Notes under the pieces: generated by a model
What the model was told of the DNA's origin: nothing
Databases searched by the model: none
Seen by the model: the letters and a program-made list of their open reading frames with translations, nothing else
Made by a program: the position numbers and the translations under genes
Part shown: positions 1-8,639 of the stretch, one piece after another
How positions within the stretch are numbered: the first letter of the stretch is position 1
Layout: every line of letters begins with the position of its first letter
DNA from: Hydnum rufescens UP504
Lineage: Eukaryota > Basidiomycota > Agaricomycetes > Cantharellales > Hydnaceae
Direction of reading: 5' to 3'
Assembly: GCA_014904985.1 (NCBI GenBank)
Contig: MU128975.1
Span: forward strand, 62,001 to 126,000
DNA length: 64,000 bases

Positions 1-486
1 ACAAGGAAATGCCCTTAAGGCAATTGACGAGGGAGTTGCGAAGTGGGGATTACGTAAGTCACGAGAGACGAGTACGTACGAGGAAGACCAGCTTCTTGAG
101 ACTTAATAGGTGAAGGTTTTAAGATGAGAGTCGTGAGCGATAACTGAGATTGCAAGAGTGGAATTCAATCGGTTGACAATATATTCTCAATCTTCTAAAG
201 AGCGAGTGTACATCAAGTAACTACTTATACTATTAGAGATCAAAAGGGTTTATGGATAAAGGGGTGTTGAATAAAGGAGGGATGTATATAATAGGAAATG
301 CTGAAAGAGGAAGGCACAATGGTGGCTAGGGGGAAGGTCATGTGATGGCGCATTTGGCTTGGTTATTCTGCATATGTAAGCGAGGTTACGAGTATGACTC
401 GTAACAGGTGGTTGTGCATGCTCGGTTTTCACCCTGGGTTTCATCTGTGCTTGCTTCAGATGGGGTTTCATAGTGGGAGAAAGGAC

Positions 487-596
487 CTAGAATAACAAAC
501 ACATTAGTAACAGGAACAGAAACACAAGCAGCTGCCAAAAGAGCAGCTTCTGCTGCTCTTTTGGTGCTGTCGTACATTGTATAATTGAGAACTTAC
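487..596 (-). other. intron-like unit M1 with internal hairpin
   Basis: Reading the minus strand, GTAAGT starts at 596, a TTACTAATG branch-like site lies near 504-512, and the block ends CTAG at 487. The hairpin at 535-564 has two perfectly paired 13-base arms around a 4-base loop. The adjoining exon-like block carries the second hairpin at 605-634. Confidence 0.75.
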
Positions 597-737
597 CCAG
601 TATTACCATACACCCACCGCAGCAGGTGTGTGGTACCATATTTCATCTGTGTCACGTAGATTGTGGGTGTTGGGGTGCTGGGTTCTTGGATTGGGTGGCT
701 GTGCACCTTCATCTCGAACTTCATCCAGTGGAGGTAC

Positions 738-845
738 CTAGAATAATAAGAGGTTAGTAAGAAAAAAAAACTGAAGACAACACCAAAAGAGCAGCTGGTG
801 CTGCTCTTTTGGCATCATGGTACACCCCATAAGGAAAAAACTCAC
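738..845 (-). other. intron-like unit M2 with internal hairpin
   Basis: GTGAGT starts at 845 on the minus strand, a TTACTAAC branch-like site follows a pyrimidine tract, and CTAG ends the block at 738. The internal hairpin is at 783-812, and the flanking exon-side hairpin at 854-883. Length (108 bp) and layout match the other units. Confidence 0.75.
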
Positions 846-1014
846 CTATTATTGCCACACACCTGCCAAAGTGGGTGTGTGGCACCATGTTTCATTCATT
901 GTATGTTGCAGATGGTTGACCATTGGTGTCTTGAGTGGCTGTGCGCGCTCCCATATTTCGCCCTGGGACCTGTCAGTGCATTCTTGGGTGGGGTTTTGCC
1001 AAGGGAGAATGATC

Positions 1015-1120
1015 CTAGAATAATGAAGATGTTAGTAGAAAAAAAATTCAAGCAATGCCAAAAGAGCAGCTAGTGCTGCTCTCTTGGCATCATGGTACAC
1101 CCCATAAACAAGAAACTCAC
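1015..1120 (-). other. intron-like unit M3 with internal hairpin
   Basis: GTGAGT starts at 1120 on the minus strand, CTACTAAC is the branch-like site and CTAG ends the block at 1015. The internal hairpin at 1057-1088 has a single mismatch. The exon-side hairpin at 1129-1158 pairs perfectly in its arms. Confidence 0.75.
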
Positions 1121-1204
1121 CTAATCATGCCACACACCTGCCCTGGCAGGTGTGTGGCACTGTGTTGTACTTGCTTCGGGCACCTCGATGTTGAGTAGAC
1201 TACT

Positions 1205-1555
1205 CAACACTGGGACTTCCCGGGCTTGAAAGAGCGCCCAATTAGGGGCAGTAGAAACCTCATATGGATAGATAGTAAATACCTAGATAAAAAATAAATA
1301 CTAAATTGGACATGTCACCAATATACTTGAATTTGGGCTAATTATAATGCATGGAAGTTGCCCAATTCTGCTTTGCACGTGGTGCCTTAGTACAATCCAA
1401 CAGACTACCTCTCATTTCCTCACCTGTGTTAGACAGATATTTGCTATTTAGTCTTTATTTTCTATCTAGGTATTTACTCTCTATCCATATGAGCTTTGTA
1501 CTGCCCCTAATTGGGCACTCATTCGAGCCTGGAAACTCCTGGCATTCAGTGTTTG
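1205..1555. repeat. inverted repeat between the two oppositely oriented half-arrays
   Basis: The arm at about 1205-1304 is the imperfect reverse complement of about 1448-1555; both include the CCCAATTAGGGGCAGTA block and the TAAATACCTAGATA block. The roughly 140-bp loop between them contains no recognised feature. The arms separate the minus-oriented units from the plus-oriented ones, so the whole locus is organised as a large palindrome. Confidence 0.85.
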
Positions 1556-1655
1556 TTTTGATGCTTACCTAATCAACCTCGTTCGTATATAGGATGCATG
1601 ACCAACAGGATCCCTGCAAAACTAGAACAGGACCACACACACTGCAAGTACACAA

Positions 1656-1763
1656 GTGAGTCCCCCCCCCTACTAGATACACCCATGTAAAAAGGGCAGC
1701 AAAAGCTGCCCTCTTTGCACTTCTCTAAGACTCTCACTAACACACCATACCACCCCACTCTAG
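1656..1763 (+). other. intron-like unit P0 with internal hairpin
   Basis: GTGAGT starts at 1656, CTCACTAACA is the branch-like site near 1732-1741, and CTCTAG ends at 1763 (108 bp). The internal hairpin at 1689-1716 uses GGGCAGC/GCTGCCC instead of AGAGCAGC. The exon-side CACACACC hairpin is degraded here. Confidence 0.65.
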
Positions 1764-1938
1764 GTCTAAGGCCCTCACCCCCAACCCGAATGACGATGAT
1801 ACAAAACCTGGGGCCACCCAAAAATTAATGAGGGCCAAAATCCACACAAGACTGTACATGTGCAGCCCCCAAACCCACACAATGAAGGGCAGAATACAGT
1901 ACCACACACCTGCTGTGGCAGGTGTGTGGTACTATCTG

Positions 1939-2048
1939 GTGAGTTTCTCCTCCTAACCTGTACAATGGCACCAAAAGAGCAGCACCAGCTGCTCTCTTTG
2001 TGCTACCTTTCTCTTATTTTTTTACTCACATGTTATTTATTATCATAG
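1939..2048 (+). other. intron-like unit P1 with internal hairpin
   Basis: GTGAGT at 1939, a pyrimidine-rich stretch, TTTACTCACATG as branch region, and ATAG ending at 2048 (110 bp). The exon-side hairpin is at 1901-1930 and the intron hairpin at 1968-2003. Confidence 0.75.
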
Positions 2049-2218
2049 GTCCCTCATTGCATGAAACCCCATCTGACAAGAATGTGGGTGAGACCCAGGA
2101 CGAACTATGGACATGCGCAGCCACTCAAGACCTGATCAGAGCCTGCCCTCAACTGTACACAACAACAGGTGAAATACAGTACCACACACCCACCAGAGTG
2201 GGTGTGTGGTACCATCTA

Positions 2219-2322
2219 GTGAGTTTCTCCTTGCAGCAGCACCAAAAGAGCAGCACCAGCTGCTCTTTTGGTGCTGCTTCTCTTTGATTTTACTAACATA
2301 AACATATGAGTTGTTATTCTAG
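2219..2322 (+). other. intron-like unit P2 with internal hairpin
   Basis: GTGAGT at 2219, TTTACTAACATA branch-like site near 2288-2300, TTCTAG ending at 2322 (104 bp). The intron hairpin at 2238-2275 pairs about 17 bases per arm. The exon-side hairpin is at 2181-2210. Confidence 0.75.
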
Positions 2323-2458
2323 GTCCCCCCTGCGCCAAAATCCACCCAATGAGAGTATGGATGAAGCCCCCCATGTAGCTACTATGAGCGCAGCCAAGAG
2401 GGTCCAGCCCTATGCGACCATTACCACACCCATCGGCAGGTGGGTGTGGTAATCTCAG

Positions 2459-2566
2459 GTGAGTCGTCAATTAGTCTCAGTCACCAGCACCAAAAAGAGC
2501 AGCAAAGGCTGCTCTTTTGGTGCTGGCTCTTCTTCTTTTGAACTAACACATCACTTATTACTCTAG
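2459..2566 (+). other. intron-like unit P3 with internal hairpin
   Basis: GTGAGT at 2459, GAACTAACACA branch-like site near 2540-2550, CTCTAG ending at 2566 (108 bp). Hairpins lie at 2422-2451 (exon side) and 2485-2525 (intron). Confidence 0.75.
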
Positions 2567-2614
2567 ATTACCTCTACTGGCGCGGAAGGTCGGGACACCC
2601 CACTCGAATGAAAC

Positions 2615-2735
2615 CCATACCTGTGCGATGAAACCCTGTACCCACACAATGAAACCCCATACCCATGCGACAAAACTCCATACCCACATGACAAAACTCT
2701 GTACCCACACGACAAAACCCTGTACCCACATGATC
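2615..2735. repeat. 21-bp minisatellite
   Basis: About five to six imperfect copies of a 21-22-bp unit related to GACAAAACCCTGTACCCACAT, with alternating C/T positions. The period is a multiple of three, so open frames run through it on the minus strand with a 7-residue period (Trp-Val-Gln/Trp pattern). I do not regard those frames as genes. Confidence 0.85.
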
Positions 2736-2809
2736 AACACCCACTGTCAGGGTGACACTGCCATTGAAGCCACAAACAGAAAGAGGAAAGAGATTAATTA
2801 ACCACATGC

Positions 2810-3620
2810 TATCACAGTGGGAATCCTGAGTATACACCACACAACAAGGGACACACAAGTCTCACACCTATCGCAGTGGGAATCCTGAGAGATCAAAACT
2901 GGTGATCCCCCAACTGCGAAGGGCTATAAATACTATTTCCTGCACACAGCCTCCAGCCTTCAAAAGCCTACCGCCATACCACAAATAACATAACTTGGAC
3001 CCCCTATGAAATGCCTGGCTCCACCCCCAATACATCAGCCTCCCACCAAACCCACCAATCCTAACGCTCACTAAGCTGACACAGAACTGTTGTTATGAAT
3101 TCCTTGTGTGCACCCTCCACATGGATTTATGCACCACCTATTCCCAAATATGTATCCCCCTAGTTTATGTACTTATTCAGGGCAGTGGTATCTGGGGTTA
3201 ACCAAATAGACACAAAAGTGTAAAAGGACGCATAATGAATTGGATGGAGTACAGGAATAGACAGGTGAAAATTGTGGATTCGGCGAGAGGAAGAGGGTCC
3301 TGGAATGGCCAAATCTAGGTCGGAGAGGGAAATGAGGGAAGAACGAAAGGTGGCTGACAAAGAAAGGTTGCACGAGCCAACCTGGTTGAAACTACCAGCC
3401 CATAAGACAACCATGCAGGCCAAGAATAAAGGCAATAATATAAGAAAAATGCCAATAATGAAAATGACAATAACCCCTTAAGTGGAATGGAGGGAGAAAG
3501 AGGAGACAAGAAAGCATTTGAGAATTGGACCATATGAATAAGAGTCAAATAAAGAATGAAAATACCTGATGGGTAAAAGTCTTAGGTAAGGAGCAAAATG
3601 TCAATTTGATCTAACCCACC
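2810..3620 (+). repeat. dispersed repeat with TATA box, copy 1 (LTR-like)
   Basis: From about 2868 this segment aligns with 29330-30055 over some 700 bp, including GGGAATCCTGAGAGATC, a TATAAATA box at about 2926-2935, a TATGTATCCCCC block and the final CTGATGGGTAAGTC block. The GGGAATCCTGAG motif is also present about 58 bp upstream (near 2817), a spacing echoed near 18901-18990. A solo LTR or promoter-bearing element end is the likeliest identity. Reading frames inside are not conserved. Confidence 0.7.
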
Positions 3621-3678
3621 AACATGATAACCTGTACCACATGAATACCCTGGGTGAGGCAAAGGTTTCATCATAGTT

Positions 3679-3706
3679 GAGTTTCCAATATTGGAAACTC
3701 TTTTTT
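3679..3706. repeat. perfect 22-bp palindrome followed by T6
   Basis: Positions 3679-3700 read identically on both strands (arms GAGTTTCCAAT/ATTGGAAACTC), and TTTTTT follows directly. It resembles a hairpin terminator, but no RNA gene is recognisable upstream. The surrounding 3621-4170 is AT-rich with no gene that I can support. Confidence 0.6.
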
Positions 3707-4173
3707 GATGGCAGCTTTAATGTTAGTTATTTTCAGGATTAAAAAAATTTATTTGTTGAATATTTGAAATATTAATAATAAAATTAATAAATATAATATA
3801 CTAAATATGGGAATTCCATAGTTAATAATATTAAATGAGAAAGTGAAACAGCAAGGAAAATGACAAAGCTGCCCAATTGGCCCTGGGTAAAGTTTTGTTG
3901 GGTACGAAATACATCCTGATAAATATCAAGCCCCATGGTAAGAATAACCACATGGTTATATACCAGGTTTTATATAAACTTAATGGTGGGTAACCATACC
4001 ATAGTTTGAAATATATCCATACTTAAAGCAGCATGGGCCCTGGTTTTTTAATTTAGGTTATCAAAACGAAAACACAAACATGATAACCTGCTTGAACGGA
4101 ACTAACCCCCCCCCCCACAAATGAAATTGAACCCACCAAAACAATGGCAAACCAGAACAGAACCAACAAAAAC

Positions 4174-4614
4174 ACCCACTTTTCAGAAGTGTGTTGTAAA
4201 CTTTAAAGCTAAAGCAATCTGGACAACTTGCACAAAGGGAGCAGTTTGGTGTGCTGTCTTTTGCGCAAAACAAGCTTTTTTCCTTTTTTTCCTTTAATGA
4301 AATGTATTTAAATTTAAATATTCTAGATTGGTCAAATCTTGCTCATGAAATGAAAAGTCCCCCAAATCTAAACGAAAGCCTTATTGACATCAAACCTGCC
4401 AAGAAACCAACAAACCCAATTCGCCCACCAAGACCAACCCCAGACAAAACAAGGAATAACAAGAAAAACAATCAGAAAAAACGGAACTTAACACACCACT
4501 TCAAGCGGTTGTGTGTAAATTTTAAGCTAAGCAATATGTACAACACAAACAAAAGGAGCACATACGCTGCTCCTTTGTGTGCTTCTTTTTTTCTTTTTAC
4601 TAATTATTTTCTAG
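4174..4614 (+). repeat. two diverged hairpin intron-like units (P4, P5)
   Basis: P4: an exon-side hairpin at about 4174-4195, GTAAAC at 4196 and TTCTAG ending at 4326; the intron contains an imperfect GGGAGCAG/TGCTGTCT pairing. P5: an exon-side hairpin at 4491-4516, GTAAAT at 4515, a TTTACTAAT branch-like site and TTCTAG ending at 4614, with an AAAGGAGCA/TGCTCCTTT hairpin at about 4552-4576. Both follow the layout of the main array with changed hairpin sequence, so stem pairing is kept while sequence drifts. Confidence 0.65.
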
Positions 4615-5400
4615 GTTGTATTTTGAACGCCAAACGAACCCCCGCCAAATGAAAGCCACTCCACCATTTGCCCACAGATACCAAAAAATCCAGGGACCAG
4701 CATGAGACCAATGGAAAGCGGCAAAATGGAATCCAAACCACCCAACCAAATGTGTGGTGTGTCACCCTGGTCAGTATCTAAGCCTACCCAATAAGGTACC
4801 ACCTTCTGGGGGCAAAGATAATGGTACCAAGGAGGTCCGATCACTATTTGTGGCACGAATTCGGTCTGCCTCATTTAAAATCTCTTGGGCCTGAAAGTTT
4901 GGCCAAAATTGACCAAAATTAGGACTTAGCACTCAGGACTTCAGCAGACTCATTGAAGACCACTATGCAAAGCCTTTCCATTCTGCCTTGAAGGGAAAAC
5001 AACTGAGAATTCTTAAATAAAACAACCTTCATTAAGGCCCAGTAAACAAATGCATTAAGAAACCATTTAATAAACCAAGTTTCTACTTCATATCTACTTT
5101 GTATTGTGCTACAAGTGCTTTCAAACTCGGGGCCTTGAAATAACAAAGGATCAAGTAAAAAGGAAACTCATGTCTACCCCATTTGAAATCGCACATCATC
5201 CATCATAGAAATGGTCATGTGGTATGAACGTTGGCACAACTGGGACCCACATGGTTATGCTGAAGGGGAACCCCAACAGTAGCCCACTGTCATTGAAGAG
5301 TGCAGAATGCTTGTTGCACATCCATTTATGATGAAGAACTCATAAGCTTGCATGTGGAGGTGGGACAGTCCAGCATTTGGGGTTTAACCACAAGCCATCA
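4615..5400. other. no gene seen
   Basis: Short frames occur on both strands but none shows a recognisable motif, splice structure or repeat. I can support no feature here. Confidence 0.5.
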
Positions 5401-6682
5401 ATGAACTCAGCGGATGACTGCAGGTCCATCTTGCCATGGCTGATTAATATCATCCCCACCCTTCCAGCGGCCTTTTCCGCCAATCCTTGGGTCGCAAATC
5501 CTGTCTGAAGTTCACCATGACAGTGTGACTTGGGTTCCTGACCGAAGGCCCATTCCCACTATGCCCATCAGAATCCCCTCCAGAGTCCTCACCATCAATC
5601 CTCTATCACTGAGCTTGCTGCTCAGCTGCCCTCTGCAAATCCACTTCTTCTGGCCCCAATCATTTCCAATGCACTTGCTACTGTCATTAGCACTTGGCCA
5701 CAACTATCAGTAATGACGCGGTCTCCCCTGAGTTTGATTCCTCATGGGGTACACTCAGACACTTTGAGCTGCCCATTCTCTAGAGCATTATACATGGCTT
5801 GGATCTCACTGACATTGTAGTGATCGATCGAGAGTGAACCAAGAAGCCGGAAGCGAGACAATGGCAGAACTCCATCAATCCTCAAGTTGTGTGAGAGGAG
5901 TCTTTGGGGCAATTTCCACCAAGGGAATGTTGTCCAACAAATGAATGGCTCTACTCAAGCAGGATTAGCATAGGAACTGTCAAGAAGCTATGCATCAAGC
6001 AAACTTACCAAATAGCTGAATCAGCATTTTCGAAACCTTCCCTTTTGCCTTATTGGGGTTCTTAAAGGCCTCTTCTCGACTCACATCGCAAGGTCCGAGC
6101 TTTATGCTCCTCCACCTCCCTAACCCCTGCCTTGGCAGACAATATAAATGTGTATACGTCCCCAACATGAGACTTGAAGTCACGCCTGGACTTGTAGTAC
6201 GATTCCATCTCCACAGTTCCGAATAGCTGCCCATTCTGAGCATGAGCAGCAGGAGAGCAGGCATTATCTGCAAGCACTGTCAACTCGCAATGCACCCCAA
6301 AGCTTGCCAAGACCCTGAAATCCTTTTGCCATGCCCTCTTGTGGCTAGCGATGATTTTTGCAACTTCCCCCCCATGCTTTGCGATGTCTCCAGTTATTGC
6401 CTCCCTGGTCTCTGTGTACTCCTTAACCATGCGAGTTGATTCTGCTGCCCAATCCTCAGACCTCTCTCCTCCATACTTCTTAACGAGCTCATCATAGGCA
6501 GGGCGAACTGTATTTTTGGTATAATCAGATTGGCTCACTGACTTGTCTGGGTTGGTAGGATAGCTGGATTGGAACACATTCCAGGCAGTAGTTTTACGTG
6601 GATTAACTACTCGTGACACCCGTCCACCAATCTTTTGAATCGAATTAACACTACGACCCATTTCCCTCGCCAGTCCCCGCAA
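5400..6682 (-). pseudogene. hypothetical protein, C-terminal part (frame-shifted from the upstream exon)
   Basis: The main frame (6682 down to 6062) gives about 200 residues. It opens with a helix-rich stretch, then a segment around residues 33-95 with an Ala-Trp-Asn start, spaced Trp/Tyr residues and many charges, a weak HMG-box-like impression only. It joins the upstream frame (6651-7661) near 6680, where a one-base shift carries the reading across, so the two are probably one gene with a frameshift or sequencing error. Downstream, another frame continues to a GTAAGT donor at 6008 with an acceptor near 5954. Further broken coding-like sequence runs to about 5400 with stops. Similar proteins are common in agaric genomes near transposons, but I cannot name a family. 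Confidence 0.55.
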
Positions 6683-7661
6683 TTCGCTTGTCGAACGCTG
6701 CGTATTCAGCCTTAATCTTTTCTACCTCCGGGATGGTGAACAGCCCTCCTTTGAGATCCTCATCATCTTCACCCGAACTTGGCTCTTCAGACAACTGGGA
6801 GATAGGTTGGGGGGACACAACTGCCTTAGGACGGGGCTTGGCATTGCCCCTCACTTTCAAAGGCACAAGATCATCACTATCATCATCGCTCAACAAAAAG
6901 TCATCATGGGTCCCATCTGTGATATCCAAAATAGGCATATCAGGGGAATCAGGATGGGGACTGTGAATGGGTGTGTCGCGGTGATTGGGAATAACATGAT
7001 CATAATACGGAGGGGATTGGATGTCCAAGAGACCAGGGGATGAGACCTCATGCTGATTTCTCTCGTCAGTATCGCAACTGAAAGATTTTGGGCCATGATA
7101 TGCAGGCACACCACTGGCATTGATAGAGTCAAAGAAAGAATCCCCAGTAGCGTAGAATCCATCATCTCCCTGCGTCACACTGGCTTGACCATCCTCTAAG
7201 TCGTGTCCAAATGGCGTTCCAAAATCTTCATCATTAGAGTCGAAATCAGCAATTGGTGTGCATGCTGACGAGGACGCTGATAAATATCCGAATGGAGATG
7301 ATGCGCTAGTAGGCTTGTTGGATATTTCATTCGAGGTGTAGGGCGCAGTTAACACCCTCCGTGATGGGATCTCCACCACAAGTCTAGTTAAGGACGTTCT
7401 GGAGGGGTTAGGGCTGGTGGCATGGCTCCCACTAGGCTGGCTGGTGGTCGGAAGGGGTTTCTCTTGGGTGGCTGAATTCGAGGTCGTACGGCGCTTTGTG
7501 GGGCTAGCACGTCGCAAGGACCTCTTAGATGCTGGCACACTATCCAGACCATTGCCGCCATTGTTTCCAGTACTGGAGCTCATGGGTGTGGCGACTGCTG
7601 CATGTCGTGGCCGCGGAGTGTGCTTCCTTGCAGTCTGAGTCTTTGATTTCATACCCGCCAT
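6651..7661 (-). CDS. hypothetical protein, N-terminal part (disordered, Ser/Pro/Asp-rich)
   Basis: A 336-codon frame starting with Met-Ala-Gly. Residues 1-80 are basic and Ser/Thr-rich (a possible nuclear targeting region), the middle is low-complexity, and residues 255-310 are strongly acidic (Asp/Ser runs). The last 25 residues resemble the start of a helical domain (Val-Glu-Lys-Ile-Lys, Phe-Asp-Lys-Arg-Ile) that continues in the shifted frame at 6682. No catalytic motif is visible. Start choice: first Met of the frame, followed by a long open run; an upstream intron cannot be excluded. Confidence 0.55.
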   Translation of the reverse strand: MAGMKSKTQTARKHTPRPRHAAVATPMSSSTGNNGGNGLDSVPASKRSLRRASPTKRRTTSNSATQEKPLPTTSQPSGSHATSPNPSRTSLTRLVVEIPSRRVLTAPYTSNEISNKPTSASSPFGYLSASSSACTPIADFDSNDEDFGTPFGHDLEDGQASVTQGDDGFYATGDSFFDSINASGVPAYHGPKSFSCDTDERNQHEVSSPGLLDIQSPPYYDHVIPNHRDTPIHSPHPDSPDMPILDITDGTHDDFLLSDDDSDDLVPLKVRGNAKPRPKAVVSPQPISQLSEEPSSGEDDEDLKGGLFTIPEVEKIKAEYAAFDKRIAGTGEGNGS

Positions 7662-7970
7662 ACTGGAGAAGACTGCTGCCAGAGATAAAGATCACCACTT
7701 GCAACACGCGCCGAGGTGTGAGAGCAAGAGGAGACACTGAGAACTTGCGCTCAGATACCCTCCACTCTAGGTGGAAAGGAACACTGAACAGCGTAGTTGT
7801 GGTTTTGCGCGTCACCCTAAATCCACGCCGAGGCGGAATAGAGTGCAATGCTGCGTGTGGAAAGCTGAAGAAGTCTATGTCCACGCAGAGGCGGAACAGT
7901 GAGAACTATGTAGTTGTTTACTGCTGGGACCGGATATTCCCGGGAAACACAAACACAAACAAAATACGAT
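7662..7970. other. spacer, nothing supported
   Basis: About 300 bp between two minus-strand frames. It contains two short GCCGAGG(C/T)-containing direct repeats (near 7710 and 7827) and no convincing gene. Confidence 0.4.
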
Positions 7971-8616
7971 TTACACTACAATGCAGTACAGTACAAGCAT
8001 GTATAGATAGTGTATAGAAGTATTCAAAACTTCTCCTTGGTCATACACGTCATTAGGGTGTTTTTTGAATCGAGGGCGATCTAATGCCAACTCCATTTTT
8101 ATCACCCATAAGTGAGAGACATACCCAAAGGTCTCATCCAGCAATGGTTGAGTAGCACTTGAACCATACACATCGTGTGCCAAGCGTGCGAGAATACAGA
8201 GGATTTCATCATACGGACCATCTGTAGGCCATATATTAACCCTGATATCCTTCTTGCCCTGGCGATGGACTTGAGCATGCATCAAAGTGAGCAGGCGATG
8301 ATAATGCAAGTTGCTTGATAAGATCGGGTGGATAGTCCCTTGCATCTCAGCCCAGTCCAGAGAGAATGACACCATGATCGACACAGTCCTTAGCACGTCC
8401 AATCCCGCTGCATGCCAAACCCTCGCATACAGTTGAGAGACTCCACACGCATCCAAATATTGCCCTCCTGTATGATCGTGAGAGTCTACCGCCCGCAACA
8501 AGCTCTGCGTCTGACCAATTATTGGATGAAGATGATTTAATCTCATCCCCCCCAAGAACGCGGTCAAGGGATGCCCTTAGTTCGATTTTCAGACTTTGTG
8601 TTGAAGCGCTCACCAC
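7971..8616 (-). CDS. hypothetical protein of unknown family
   Basis: A 198-codon frame (8567-7971) is preceded by an overlapping frame (8616-8347). The two share the start region in different frames, so the first exon may be mis-joined or shifted near 8540-8567. The protein is helix-rich with no signal peptide. Its middle (Asp-Val-Leu-Arg-Thr-Val-Ser through Ile-Leu-Ala-Arg-Leu) has a pattern of Leu, Ala and Arg that could fit the middle region of a fungal transcription-factor-like protein, but I see no zinc cluster and do not assert it. The end at 7971 is hydrophobic and may be read-through past a splice site. Confidence 0.45.
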
Positions 8617-8639
8617 CCCCTCTGCTGCCCTCCAGGATT

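Larger units (their letters stand above)
385..2566. repeat. array of hairpin-bearing intron/exon-like units
   Basis: At least seven units lie here: three read on the minus strand (487-1120) and four on the plus strand (1656-2566). Two more distant copies lie at 4174-4614. A typical unit has an exon-like block of about 135-175 bp ending in a hairpin of the CCACACACC/GGTGTGTGG type. A GT(G/A)AGT-type 5' splice site follows within about 10-20 bp. The intron-like block of 104-110 bp holds a second hairpin, AAAAGAGCAGC/GCTGCTCTTTT, then an ACTAAC-like branch site and a TAG acceptor. Exon lengths are not multiples of three, so a simple exon-repeat protein is unlikely. Minus-strand exon blocks share weak peptide similarity with plus-strand ones (Glu-Thr-Pro and Glu-Thr-Gln motifs). 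I know of no named family with this layout. Confidence 0.8.

Noticed and set aside
1..384. Possible gene at the left edge
   Set aside because: Only short minus-strand frames that run into the hairpin array; no motif, and the window edge prevents a judgement.
385..2566. CRISPR-like array of short palindromic repeats
   Set aside because: Units are long, in both orientations, with eukaryotic splice signals and no uniform spacers; the context is fungal.
2558..2858. Minus-strand frames with a Trp-Val-Gln period
   Set aside because: They are translations of the 21-bp minisatellite; the period being a multiple of three keeps several frames open.
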